A stretch of DNA of 64,000 nucleotides from JAWKOK01 sp963765875. Its GTDB lineage: Bacteria; Chloroflexota; Anaerolineae; Caldilineales; Caldilineaceae. Every line of letters begins with the position of its first letter. Position 1 is the stretch's first letter. The stretch is from positions 434,001 through 498,000 of the forward strand of contig CAVXYK010000006.1 in NCBI GenBank assembly GCA_963765875.1, read 5' to 3'. Shown here piece after piece: positions 36,681-45,288 of the stretch. The notes under the pieces are model-generated. The model saw only the letters and a list, made by a program, of their open reading frames with translations, did not search any database and was not told the DNA's origin. The translations under genes and the position numbers were made by a program.

Positions 36681-37358
36681 ATGCGCAGCCCTCATCGCCA
36701 AGAGAACACTTTGTGGATCGGCGGCTCGCCCTGCGCAGGCAAGAGCAGTGTGAGCGCTCTGCTGGCCCAACGCTGTGATTTGCAGCTCTATCGGGTTGAC
36801 GATGCCCTGCCGGACCAGATCGAGCGCATCGATCCCCGCCTCCACCCCACGTTGGCCGCATGGATGGCGGCAACATGCGATCAACGCTGGCTCAAGCCCG
36901 TCGACGAACTGGTGAACGACGCCATCGGCTGCTATCGAGACCACTTCAAGCTAATTCTAGAGGACTTCGTATCGCTACACGAAAGCCCCAGGCGCGTAAC
37001 GCACGCGGATGCTCCGACAACACTGGCTGAAGGGACCGCCCTGCTGCCGGGGTTGGTTGCACGATATGATGTTTCGCCGGTCAAAGCCATATGGATGGTG
37101 CCGACGCCTACGTTTCAGATCGAACATTATCGGCATCGCCCTTGGGTCAAGGAGATGCTGGCTGACTGCACTGATACACGCTTGGCGTTTGACAACTGGA
37201 TGGCCCGCGATGTCAAGTTTGCCCAATGGGTATCGGACGATGCCTGCAAACATGGATATGATGTGATTTGGGTTGACGGCGTTCAAACCATTGAAGAGAA
37301 CGCAGTCAGAGTTGCGGACCACTTCGGGCTAGAACACATTTCAAAGGGCCAACGGTGA
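36681..37358 (+). CDS. P-loop NTPase/kinase-like protein
   Basis: A 225-residue protein with an N-terminal Walker A motif TLWIGGSPCAGKSSVSALLA, then LYRVDDALPDQ, and ILEDFVSLHESPR. The size and GGSPCAGKSS loop are those of small nucleoside-kinase-like or shikimate-kinase-like P-loop proteins found next to small stress or resistance genes. Substrate is unknown. TLAEGTALLPGLV probably forms the Walker B strand with a Glu. It begins two bases after the DinB-like gene's stop, closing a three-gene unit. Confidence 0.75.
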   Translation: MRSPHRQENTLWIGGSPCAGKSSVSALLAQRCDLQLYRVDDALPDQIERIDPRLHPTLAAWMAATCDQRWLKPVDELVNDAIGCYRDHFKLILEDFVSLHESPRRVTHADAPTTLAEGTALLPGLVARYDVSPVKAIWMVPTPTFQIEHYRHRPWVKEMLADCTDTRLAFDNWMARDVKFAQWVSDDACKHGYDVIWVDGVQTIEENAVRVADHFGLEHISKGQR

Positions 37359-37705
37359 AATGCACTGGTAAGGCTTTTGCTAATTGAACCCGCATTTCAG
37401 GATTGGGTCGGACGCTTTTTGGCTGCGACAGGTTGTCTGGCTCAATCCCCGAATGCTTTAGCCTGTTGAGTGCGCCGCGCCCCATGGAGTCAAATAGGTC
37501 AAGCGAAACAGAGCGCCTGGATCACGACAGATGCGGCAAAGCGAATTGGCATATGTCGACACTTGCAGTACCATAAACTGCAACAGCGCACAGCAGTACG
37601 AGATCGCCCTCACGCCGCCAACAGAACCAATCGAATATCCAAAGTTCGCCTTGCACGGAGATCGATCGCACGACCATCCACAACTATCCACAACCAGGAG
37701 GAAAC

Positions 37706-38809
37706 ATGAATCGTCATCGAATGCTTGTTGCAGGTTGCCTAGTCCTTGTGCTAGCACTGCTACTCAGCGCATGTACCGCGCCGGTTGCTCCAGCGGACGA
37801 CGCCGCTGCCCCCACGGCAGCAGCGGAAGAAGAGGGCGCATCAGAAGAGATGGCCAGCGACATTGGCAGCGAGGAAAACCCCATCAAGGTGCTCTTCGTG
37901 CCGTCGGTCGACGCACAAGTCATCGTCAGCGGTGGTGAACTGATGGCCGATGCCCTCAACGAGGCCACCGGTCTCAACTTTGAGGTCAGCGTGCCGACCT
38001 CGTATGCCGCCACCATCGAGGAGATGTGCGCCTCGCCAGAGAATTCCATGGGCTTCATTCCGGGGCTCGGCTACGTGTTGGCCAATCAACTCTGTGGCGT
38101 TGACGTGGCCTTCAAGGCCGTTCGCTTCGGCAATGACGCCTACTGGGCCCAACTTCTTGTGCCGCGTGACAGCGACGTAGAAAGCCTTGCGGATCTGAAC
38201 GGCAAGACCTGGGCCTATCCCGACGCAGGCTCCACCTCCGGCTACCTGGCCATCCTGCCCATGATCTCCGACGCCGGCATCGAGATCGGTGAGACGCTGG
38301 AAGCCGGCGGTCACACAGGGGCCGTCCGCGCTGTATACAACGGCGAGGCAGACTTTGCCACCACCTTCTTCAGCCCGCCGCTCAAGCCCGAGGGCGAAGA
38401 CTCTTGGAAGCCCGGCGACGAGCCTGAAATCCCGGCAGAGCTGATCGAAGAGTGCGCTCCCAACGAAGACGGCAGCAGACTGATGTGCGGCGACTGGCGC
38501 GTGCTCGACGCCCGAGCCAGCATGCGCGAGGAGGCCCCGGACATCATCCAGAAGGTACGAATTCTCGAGATCTCGCCACCGATTCCTAACGACACGCTCT
38601 CCTTCTCACCTGACTTCCCCGAAGAGCTGCGCGGTCAGATCGCTGAGGCGCTTGCCGCCTTCGCCGAGACTGAGGCCTGGGATGCGTCCATCGGCAACCA
38701 GGATTTCTACGGCTGGACCGGCATCAACGCGGCCGCCGACGAGGAATACGACTCCGTGCGCGCCATGATCGAGGCCGCCGGCTTGACGCTGGAGAATTTG
38801 GGAGAATAG
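37706..38809 (+). CDS. phnD: Phosphonate/phosphite ABC transporter binding lipoprotein
   Basis: PhnD-type periplasmic-binding protein. Signal peptide ends LLLSAC, lipidated at Cys23; an acidic Ala-rich linker follows. The mature domain shows IKVLFVPSVDAQVIVSGGEL, AATIEEMCASPENSMGFIPG and LADLNGKTWAYPDAGSTSGYL, the ligand-site segments of the PhnD/PtxB/HtxB group. The product is 367 residues. The ATG follows AGGAGGAAAC. It heads a phnD-phnC-phnE importer; without C-P lyase genes nearby, the substrate may be phosphonate, phosphite or another oxyanion. The upstream gap 37359-37705 contains no recognised promoter or Pho box. Confidence 0.88.
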   Translation: MNRHRMLVAGCLVLVLALLLSACTAPVAPADDAAAPTAAAEEEGASEEMASDIGSEENPIKVLFVPSVDAQVIVSGGELMADALNEATGLNFEVSVPTSYAATIEEMCASPENSMGFIPGLGYVLANQLCGVDVAFKAVRFGNDAYWAQLLVPRDSDVESLADLNGKTWAYPDAGSTSGYLAILPMISDAGIEIGETLEAGGHTGAVRAVYNGEADFATTFFSPPLKPEGEDSWKPGDEPEIPAELIEECAPNEDGSRLMCGDWRVLDARASMREEAPDIIQKVRILEISPPIPNDTLSFSPDFPEELRGQIAEALAAFAETEAWDASIGNQDFYGWTGINAAADEEYDSVRAMIEAAGLTLENLGE

Positions 38810-38837
38810 TGGGTTAGGGAATGGGGATTCGGGACTG

Positions 38838-38907
38838 GGGAATAGGGATTGGGGGAGTGGTGATGGCTCACAGCTATCGCCTCGCCCGATTCCCAATCCC
38901 TATTCCC
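38838..38907 (+). repeat. 16-bp hairpin between phnD and phnC
   Basis: GGGAATAGGGATTGGG (38838-38853) and its perfect complement at 38892-38907 form a stem with a 38-base loop; surrounding sequence is made of degenerate GGGAATxGGGATT units. It mirrors the hairpin after the sugar-binding protein gene and probably lowers phnC-phnE expression relative to phnD. Confidence 0.55.
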
Positions 38908-38935
38908 TGTTCCCCAATTCCCAATCCCCCAATCT

Positions 38936-39697
38936 ATGGACCCTATCCTTCGTATTGAAAACCTTTCCAAAACCTACGACAACGGCGTTCAGGCGCTCGA
39001 CGGCGTGAGTTTTGATGTGCCCCGCGGTGAGTTTGTCGCCGTCATTGGGTTGAGTGGCTCGGGCAAGTCGACGTTGCTACGCTGCATCAACCGACTGATC
39101 GACCCCACCGGTGGTTCGATCATCTTTGATGGCGACACCGTCACCGGGGCCAACGACGCCGAGATGCGCCACGTTCGCCGCCGCATCGGTATGGTCTTCC
39201 AGCATTTCAACTTGGTCCACCGTTCGCTGGTTATCACCAATGTGTTGGCAGGGCGTCTGGGCTACGTCAGCCCGATCTGGAGTCTGCTCAACCGCTTCCC
39301 CAAACAGGACACCGACGATGCCCTTGCGCAGTTGACACGCGTTGGGCTGGAGGAAAAGGCCTACGACCGTGCAGACTCACTGAGCGGTGGCCAGCAGCAG
39401 CGCGTCGGCATCGCGCGCGCCCTGATGCAGAATCCCATGTTGATCTTGGCCGACGAACCGGTCGCCAGCCTGGACCCGGTGTTGGCCCACAGCATCATGC
39501 GCCACCTGGAAGACATCAACAAGCAGGACGGCGTCACCGTCCTTTGCAGCCTCCACTTCCTCGACCTGGTCCATGCCTACGCCGACCGCGTCATTGCCCT
39601 CAACGACGGCAAGCTGATGTTCGACGGACTCCCCACTGAAATCGATGACCAGAAATTCAAAGACATCTACGGCCAAGAGGCCGAGCGGGTCGGATAA
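38936..39697 (+). CDS. phnC: Phosphonate-type ABC transporter ATPase
   Basis: ABC ATPase (253 residues) powering the PhnDCE importer. Walker A is GLSGSGKST, the Q-loop is VFQHFNLV, the signature is LSGGQQQRV, Walker B is LILADEPVASLDP, and the H-loop is CSLHFLDL. The VFQHFNLVHR and SLHFLDLVHAYADR segments are typical of PhnC. The ATG at 38936 has no ribosome-binding site because the repeat precedes it directly. Stop is four bases before the phnE start. Confidence 0.92.
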   Translation: MDPILRIENLSKTYDNGVQALDGVSFDVPRGEFVAVIGLSGSGKSTLLRCINRLIDPTGGSIIFDGDTVTGANDAEMRHVRRRIGMVFQHFNLVHRSLVITNVLAGRLGYVSPIWSLLNRFPKQDTDDALAQLTRVGLEEKAYDRADSLSGGQQQRVGIARALMQNPMLILADEPVASLDPVLAHSIMRHLEDINKQDGVTVLCSLHFLDLVHAYADRVIALNDGKLMFDGLPTEIDDQKFKDIYGQEAERVG

Positions 39698-39701
39698 GCC
39701 A

Positions 39702-41510
39702 ATGAATCGCTCCGTAAAACTTGGATTTTTCATCATCATCGGCATCATCATCTACGCCTATGGATTCTCCGTCACCCAGGTCAACCTGGAAGAACTCGGC
39801 CTGCCCGCGCGCCAGGAAGCATTGACGCGCATCATTCGAGCGCTGGCCCACCCCGATTTCATCGAATTTGACCAGGCCGAGGTCGAGGCCCAGGTGCCAA
39901 TCTTGGTTCCCTGCCCGGCTGATGGCACAGCAGAAACGCCGGACCCGGATACAAGCGGTCCCTATTTGACGGTCGAACCCGCTTGCGCCGACCCTAAGAC
40001 TGAAGTGCTCGTCGAGGGTTACAATCTGTTGCCCAATGCTGACGGTCCGCTCAATTTCATCCCGCCCAGCGGCGTCTCCATCCAGATGGATCGCATTGAG
40101 ACTGACGGAACAGGTTTTTTCAGTGCCGTAGTCGAACTTCGCAATCGTTCCTCGGAAGAGGTGCAACACATCCGCGCTATCACACGCAAGAGCGAGGGCA
40201 TGCCGCGGCTGAGCCAAAACGGCAAAGACACGATTGATAAAATCATCGAGACGGTCTTCATGGCTTTCCTGGCCACGACCATCGGCACAATCCTGGCCAT
40301 TCCCGTCAGCTTCTTTGCCGCCCGCAACCTCATGAGCACGGTGACGAGTCCGGTGGCCAGTGTGGCACTGAGCATTATCTTCGTGCCCATTGGACTCTGG
40401 CTGGGCGCACAGACTGCCGGAGCCATGGCCACGTCACCGGCCATGTGGAATGAAAACCTGATGGGCACCGCCATCGCACTGCTACTCTCATTTGTGGTGG
40501 GAATTCTCGCCCTGCGCCTGGTAGTCCCACCCGAAGAAGATGAGGATGATACAGCGCCGAGTCGCATGGCATCAGCGTTCCATGTGTTGGCAGGCATCGT
40601 GGCGGCGCTGAGCCTGCTTTTCGGACTCTTTATGGCCAGCAAGCTCACCATCCTATTCGGCGTTTGGCTTGCACCAAAACTGGGCATCTTCGACTTTGTC
40701 GGATACTTCATTGCCGATCTGGGCGGCATCCTCTACCTGATTCTACCCTTTGTGGCAGCATTGATCGCCGGTGGCGTGATGGGGGCGCTGGCCGGGCGAC
40801 TCGGCCAAACCCTAGTTGACCACGTGTCGCCGACCACTGGCAAGATCATGAACCTGGCGCTGGGCGCGCTGGCCGGAGCCGTGCTCTTTGTACTCATCGG
40901 CCTTGGCATTGCTTGGCTATACAAGGTCACAGCCGTTCGCTACGTGGTGGTGCTGCCTGCCATTGTCGGCGGTCTGCTCGGGGCCTACATGGCGGCGAGA
41001 CGCGCATACAACGCATCATTGAACATCGGCCTCGCCATCTATACGGTCACGCGCACGATTCTCAATGCGCTCCGTTCGGTGGAAGCGCTGATCATGGTTA
41101 TCGTCTTCGCGGTCTGGGTCGGTATCGGTCCTTTTGCCGGCGTGTTGGCTCTGGGTCTGCACACAGTGGCAGCGCTAGCCAAGCTCTACTCTGAGCAGGT
41201 CGAGGGCATTGCCGAAGGGCCACTGGAAGCCGTGTCCGCGACCGGAGCAAATCGCCTCCAGACCATCATCTACGCAGTCGTGCCCCAGATTGTTCCACCC
41301 TACATCTCCTTCACCATGTATCGCTGGGACATCAACGTGCGCATGTCAACCATCATCGGCTTTGCCGGCGGCGGCGGCATCGGCTTCCTGTTGCAACAGA
41401 ACATCAACCTGCTCAACTACCGGGCCGCCAGCGCCCAGATCATCGCCATCGCCGTCGTCGTCTCGCTGATGGATTACTTGAGTTCAGTGCTGAGGCAACG
41501 GACGATTTAG
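39702..41510 (+). CDS. phnE: Phosphonate-type ABC transporter permease, extended
   Basis: PhnE permease of 602 residues, longer than the usual 260-300. An N-terminal membrane helix (LGFFIIIGIIIYAYGF) is followed by a soluble Cys-containing extracellular region to about residue 180, then IETVFMAFLATTIGTILAIPVSFFAARNLM, the start of the ABC permease core, several extra helices in the middle, and the EAA-type loop GPLEAVSATGANRLQTIIYAVVP near the C-terminus. This enlarged layout resembles that of cyanobacterial and Chloroflexota PhnE proteins. Start ATG 39702 was chosen over an upstream frame that overlaps phnC. Confidence 0.88.
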   Translation: MNRSVKLGFFIIIGIIIYAYGFSVTQVNLEELGLPARQEALTRIIRALAHPDFIEFDQAEVEAQVPILVPCPADGTAETPDPDTSGPYLTVEPACADPKTEVLVEGYNLLPNADGPLNFIPPSGVSIQMDRIETDGTGFFSAVVELRNRSSEEVQHIRAITRKSEGMPRLSQNGKDTIDKIIETVFMAFLATTIGTILAIPVSFFAARNLMSTVTSPVASVALSIIFVPIGLWLGAQTAGAMATSPAMWNENLMGTAIALLLSFVVGILALRLVVPPEEDEDDTAPSRMASAFHVLAGIVAALSLLFGLFMASKLTILFGVWLAPKLGIFDFVGYFIADLGGILYLILPFVAALIAGGVMGALAGRLGQTLVDHVSPTTGKIMNLALGALAGAVLFVLIGLGIAWLYKVTAVRYVVVLPAIVGGLLGAYMAARRAYNASLNIGLAIYTVTRTILNALRSVEALIMVIVFAVWVGIGPFAGVLALGLHTVAALAKLYSEQVEGIAEGPLEAVSATGANRLQTIIYAVVPQIVPPYISFTMYRWDINVRMSTIIGFAGGGGIGFLLQQNINLLNYRAASAQIIAIAVVVSLMDYLSSVLRQRTI

Positions 41511-41618
41511 CGGTTTTCGCGGACAGCTTCAACCACAGATGAACTCAGGTACTCCCCCACCATCCCTATTCATCTGTGGCTCCACCGCAATAACACAAGT
41601 CAGCCGCGGAAGGAATCA

Positions 41619-41729
41619 AATTCAGTAGTTCACGAATTCAAGCAGAACAAGATTCTTCGCTGGTTGTTTTCCAGAGCGAAGGGGTTCAGCAAACCCGCTC
41701 AGAATGACAAATCGTGAAGTGCTAAAATT
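41619..41729. mobile_element. 111-bp inverted-repeat element
   Basis: Begins AATTCAGTAGTTCACGAATTC and ends with its imperfect complement (CAAATCGTGAAGTGCTAAAATT). The core contains AGATTCTTCGCTG and GCTCAGAATGACA. The same layout and length occur at 54344-54454. The 41511-41844 gap also has CACAGATGAAC/TTCATCTGTGG inverted segments at 41533-41580 and a CTCTGTGCCTCTGTGG tract at 41765-41790; no gene. Confidence 0.65.
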
Positions 41730-41844
41730 GGTGCAGTTGCTCGCAGCCTTTGCTCTGTGAACTCTGTGCCTTCTCTGTGCCTCTGTGGTGGAAGAACGGT
41801 TCTTGCCGTGCAGTCAACTGTAGCAATTTCATAGGGAGAAACCC

Positions 41845-43320
41845 GTGCCTAGTCAACCACACATTCTCATTTTCAATCCCGATCAGTGGCGCGGCGATGT
41901 GCTCGGCCACATGGGCAACGCAGCGGCCAGCACACCCGTGCTTGACGAGTGGGTGCAGAGCGATGCCGTCTCCTTTCGCAACGCCTTCTGCCAGAACCCG
42001 GTCTGCACGCCCAGCCGCTGCTCGTTCATGAGCGGCTGGTATCCCCACGTGCGCGGCCACCGCACCATGTTCCACATGATGCACCCCGACGAGCCGGTGC
42101 TGCTCCAGACGCTCAAGCAGAACGGCTACTTCGTCTGGTGGGGCGGCAAGAATGACCTGGTCCCGGCACAGAACGGCTACGACGACTATTGCAGCCTGAA
42201 ATACAGTCCGCCTGCTGACCCGAATCGCCCAATGCATCCCAATCTGCACACGACCACCGGATGGCGCGGCGATCCCGACGGCGACAACTTCTACTCCTTC
42301 TACGCCGGGCGCATGGACAAATACGAGGGCGAGGAGTACGCCTATGATGGCGACTGGGCCATGGTCGAAGGCGCGGTCGAGCAGATCAAAAACGCCGATC
42401 CCGATCAGCCGCTCTGCATCTATCTGCCGTTGGGCTATCCGCACCCGCCCTACGGTGTCGAGGATCCGTGGTACAGCCAGATCGACCGGGACGCGCTGCC
42501 GCCGCGCATCCCGTCCCCAAACTACTGGACAGGCAAGCCGAGCCTGTTGGAGGGCATCTCTGAACGCCAGCGGCTGCAAGACTGGACCGAAGAGCGCTGG
42601 ATCGAGCTACGCGCCACCTACTACGGCATGTGCGCGCGTGTCGACGCTCAGTTTGGCATGGTGTTGGACGCGTTGAAAGAGGCAGGCCTCTACGATGACA
42701 CGGCCGTCTTCTTCTTCTCGGACCACGGCGACTTCACCGGCGACTATGGCCTGGTCGAAAAGACGCAGAACACCTTCGAAGATTGCCTGACCAATGTCCC
42801 CTTCGCGGTTAAACCACCGGCCGGCATACCAGTGCAGCCTGGCATCGTCGACGCCCTGGTCGAGCTGATCGACTTCCCGGCCACCGTCGAAGCGTTGACC
42901 GGCATCGAACCGGGCCACACCCACTTTGGCCGTTCACTGCTGCCGCTCATCGCAGGCGAGACCGATGTTTTTCGTGATGCCGTCTTCTGCGAAGGCGGCC
43001 GAATCCACGGCGAGACCCACTGCATGGAGTTGGAGAGTAAGCAGAGCCCCGAATTCCTCTACTGGCCACGCGTGAGCCTGCAACGAAGCGAAGGCCCGGC
43101 CCACACCAAGGCCGTCATGTGCCGAACGCAGGACTTCAAGTACGTCAAACGGCTCTACGAATCCGACGAACTCTACGACCTCAACGCCGACCCTGGCGAA
43201 ACCACCAACCGCATTGATGACCCAGCTCTGGCCGACGTGCGCAGTACCCTACAAGAACGGCTGCTCCAGTTCTACCTAGAGACAGGAGATGTGGTGCCAC
43301 ATGAGACAGATCGCAGGTAG
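41845..43320 (+). CDS. Sulfatase (type I, formylglycine-dependent)
   Basis: Alkaline-phosphatase-superfamily sulfatase of 491 residues. The CxPSR signature is NPVCTPSRCSF with Cys54 converted to formylglycine. Metal-site residues appear in IFNPDQWRGD near the N-terminus and FFFSDHGDFTGDYGL later; GGKND and LPLGYPHPPYG contribute the other conserved blocks. There is no signal peptide, so it is cytoplasmic, probably removing sulfate from imported glycan fragments or other sulfate esters. Start is GTG 41845 with AGGGAGA upstream. The FGE-fold protein at 13488 lacks the activating cysteines, so activation must come from another gene. Monocistronic; followed by a hairpin. Confidence 0.88.
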   Translation: MPSQPHILIFNPDQWRGDVLGHMGNAAASTPVLDEWVQSDAVSFRNAFCQNPVCTPSRCSFMSGWYPHVRGHRTMFHMMHPDEPVLLQTLKQNGYFVWWGGKNDLVPAQNGYDDYCSLKYSPPADPNRPMHPNLHTTTGWRGDPDGDNFYSFYAGRMDKYEGEEYAYDGDWAMVEGAVEQIKNADPDQPLCIYLPLGYPHPPYGVEDPWYSQIDRDALPPRIPSPNYWTGKPSLLEGISERQRLQDWTEERWIELRATYYGMCARVDAQFGMVLDALKEAGLYDDTAVFFFSDHGDFTGDYGLVEKTQNTFEDCLTNVPFAVKPPAGIPVQPGIVDALVELIDFPATVEALTGIEPGHTHFGRSLLPLIAGETDVFRDAVFCEGGRIHGETHCMELESKQSPEFLYWPRVSLQRSEGPAHTKAVMCRTQDFKYVKRLYESDELYDLNADPGETTNRIDDPALADVRSTLQERLLQFYLETGDVVPHETDRR

Positions 43321-43336
43321 TAGCGTGTCTGAAACG

Positions 43337-43361
43337 GGGAGATCGGTTTGACCGATCTCCC
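43337..43361 (+). terminator. Hairpin after the sulfatase gene
   Basis: GGGAGATCGGT and ACCGATCTCCC form a perfect 11-bp stem with a TTG loop, 17 bases past the stop. No T-run follows, so termination efficiency is uncertain. Confidence 0.5.
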
Positions 43362-43401
43362 AATACGCACCATAATATGAGTGGGGGGGAAGAGAACGAC
43401 T

Positions 43402-43716
43402 ATGAAATCACAGATGTCCGTCGCCGGGGCAAGCGTAGCGAAAGCCATCATAGAAAGCTTCTGTCGAGATAACCAGATTCACTGGCTTGCCATTTTCGGT
43501 TCGGCCGTGGGAAATGAGTTTCATAGCGACAGTGACATCGACCTACTCGTCGAATTTGAGGCGGATGCTCAGATTGGCTTTTTAGATCTGAGCCGTATGC
43601 AGCGAGAGCTGACCGATATTTGGGGACGGCCTGTCGACCTGGTTCCGAGAAACGGCCTGAAACCGTTCATCCGAAAGCAAGTGTTGGAAAGCGCTCAGAC
43701 ACTCTATGCGGCCTGA
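43402..43716 (+). CDS. mntA: MntA-type nucleotidyltransferase antitoxin
   Basis: Minimal nucleotidyltransferase of 104 residues. The GSx(10)DxD signature reads GSAVGNEFHSDSDID (33-47), with Asp45 and Asp47 as metal ligands; RPVDLVPRNGLKPFI is the typical C-terminal strand. In MNT/HEPN modules this protein AMPylates and so neutralises the HEPN RNase toxin. ATG 43402 follows a GA-rich stretch. The end overlaps the toxin start by 11 bases, the standard arrangement for this module. Confidence 0.88.
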   Translation: MKSQMSVAGASVAKAIIESFCRDNQIHWLAIFGSAVGNEFHSDSDIDLLVEFEADAQIGFLDLSRMQRELTDIWGRPVDLVPRNGLKPFIRKQVLESAQTLYAA

Positions 43717-44083
43717 CGACCTCTATCTGCATGACATAGTCGACGCTTGTGACGCAATCACGCGCTTCTTGGCAGATTACGGTGAGCAATCCTACTCTCT
43801 CGTCGATGAACTACGCCAAAGTGCGGTCCTGCAGAAATTCATCGTCATCGGCGAGGCAGCCTCACGAATATCGAAGGATACTCGCGACGGAACCGCCGAC
43901 ATCCCCTGATCAGATATCATCGGTTTCCGCAACATCGCAGTCCATGCCTACTTCAGCGTTGATTGGGCGATTGTTTGGGTAACGGCTACTCGCGATATTC
44001 CTCAACTACGAACACAGATTCAAATGCTAATCGATGGATTCGCCAACGAGGATGGTTCAGATACTAACGGATCTGCAGGTTGA
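43706..44083 (+). pseudogene. hepT: HepT-type HEPN RNase toxin with an in-frame TGA
   Basis: HEPN toxin partner of mntA. From ATG 43706 the product begins MRPDDLYLHDIVDACDAI and reaches IVIGEAASRISKD as expected, then meets TGA at 43907-43909 in the context DIP-stop-SD. The same frame stays open to 44083 and encodes the missing family C-terminus: DIIGFRNIAVHAYFSVDW, with the catalytic Rx4H motif RNIAVH. In this family the position after IP is a nearly invariant Trp, so TGG to TGA is the simplest explanation. The truncated 67-residue product would lack the active site, so the module is probably toxin-dead while the antitoxin remains intact. A sequencing error is possible. Confidence 0.8.
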
Positions 44084-44144
44084 GTTGCGCCGTATGAAAT
44101 ACGAGACTCCTACTGGATTCCCCGATCACCAACCCCCAACCACC

Positions 44145-44840
44145 ATGCCTAAGTTCAGCCTCATCGCCTTCGACGCCGACGACACGCTCTGGCACAACGA
44201 ATCGCACTATCAGAGGACCCAGGAGCGGCTTCAGGAGTTGCTCGCCCCGGTCTGCTCGGCCGAGACGACCAAGGAAGCGCTCTACGCAACCGAGATGCGT
44301 AATCTCAAACTCTTTGGCTATGGGGCCAAGAGCTTTGGCCTTTCCATGATCGAGACAGCGATTGAGTTGACGGGTGGGCGTATTGCCGGCCATGAGATTC
44401 AGCAGATCATCGACGCAGTCAAGGAGATGTTGACCAATGACATTGGCATCCTGGAAGGTGTCAAGGAGACGCTGGCAGATTTAGCGAGCAGGTATCCACT
44501 GATGCTGATCACCAAAGGCGATCTGGTCGATCAGGAGTCAAAGCTGGTGCGATCTGGCCTGGCAGGCTACTTCGAACACGTGGAGATCGTCAGTGAAAAG
44601 ACGAGCACGGTCTACGCCGGGTTGCTGAAGAAGATCGACGTGGCACCGGACAGGTTCCTCATGGTCGGCAACTCCATGCGGTCCGACATATTGCCGGTCA
44701 CAGAGATCGGTGGCCACGCAGTCCACATCCCGTATCATGTGACGTGGGCGCACGAAACCATGAGCGGTCATCAGAGTGACGGCTACTTTGAGCTTGAGCG
44801 GCTTGACCAATTGCCCAACCTAATCAACAGAATGGGCTGA
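44145..44840 (+). CDS. HAD-superfamily hydrolase
   Basis: Haloacid dehalogenase-like phosphatase of 231 residues. Motif I is IAFDADDTLWHNE with the nucleophile Asp and the DxD acid/base; motif II is LMLITKGDLV, motif III is the SGLAGYFEH to KKIDVAP region, and motif IV is MVGNSMRSDILP. The DDTLW form resembles 2-haloacid dehalogenase-like or YjjG-type phosphatases; physiological substrate unknown. ATG 44145 gives the usual very short N-terminus; ATG 44094 is an alternative. It is 61 bases past the disrupted hepT frame. Confidence 0.85.
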   Translation: MPKFSLIAFDADDTLWHNESHYQRTQERLQELLAPVCSAETTKEALYATEMRNLKLFGYGAKSFGLSMIETAIELTGGRIAGHEIQQIIDAVKEMLTNDIGILEGVKETLADLASRYPLMLITKGDLVDQESKLVRSGLAGYFEHVEIVSEKTSTVYAGLLKKIDVAPDRFLMVGNSMRSDILPVTEIGGHAVHIPYHVTWAHETMSGHQSDGYFELERLDQLPNLINRMG

Positions 44841-44854
44841 GGCCAAACCCAATT

Positions 44855-45030
44855 ATTGCAGGCGCGGTTTGCAGCCAATGGGCGCAAAACCCTTCACTAT
44901 GTTGCATTGCCGGTCGGATTGACCAGACAGGCCGCAATGGCTGAATCCGGCTGCAAACAGTGGCAAGCGCCCTCAGGGCGCTTGCCACTGTTTGCGGTGA
45001 AATCTATCCCTGCCAGAGCCGATGCGCATG
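44855..45030. repeat. Region with a 43-bp palindrome, related to the TACCA repeat
   Basis: Positions 44953-44973 and 44975-44995 are perfect 21-base complements around a single central C. Flanking bits (GGTCGGATTGACCAG, CTATCCCTGCC, GATGCGCATGGG) resemble parts of the 23632 and 52034 elements, so this may be a diverged relative. No coding sequence. Confidence 0.6.
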
Positions 45031-45086
45031 GGTTTGCAACCGAACCTACAGCCGTGAGATACCGTTTCAACCTAAACTGGTGACCA

Positions 45087-45225
45087 ATGACTCTACTCGC
45101 AAAAAGTCTTTTTTTGACACGAATGGTCACGAATTTGCACGAATTATGTCGTCGCTCCAGAGAGAAAATTCGTGACCATTCGTGTGAATTTGTGTCTGGA
45201 TCCCTTTTTGCAGTGGAGTCACCCA
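45087..45225 (-). repeat. Reverse copy of the CACGAATT-type repeat
   Basis: In reverse orientation it matches 1804-1930: GGGATCCAGACAC, CACACGAAT, CTCTGGAGCGACGACAT and a final CACGAATTTG/GTGACC alternation. It ends about 60 bases before the start of the downstream oxidoreductase and may supply part of its leader. Confidence 0.65.
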
Positions 45226-45288
45226 TTCATAGCGACAAATGGAGATCCGGGATCCTACGAATCCCTTGCAAAAAGGAGAGCATCACTG

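Noticed and set aside
43907..43909. TGA read as tryptophan (alternative genetic code)
   Set aside because: TGA is used as a normal stop in several genes here (for example fabI, phosphonate and two-component genes), so recoding is not supported.
43907..43909. TGA as selenocysteine
   Set aside because: The family position is Trp, not Cys, and no SECIS-like hairpin was recognised directly downstream.
44841..45288. tRNA or small structured RNA gene
   Set aside because: The palindrome lacks any cloverleaf with anticodon and T-arm features, and flanks match dispersed repeats.
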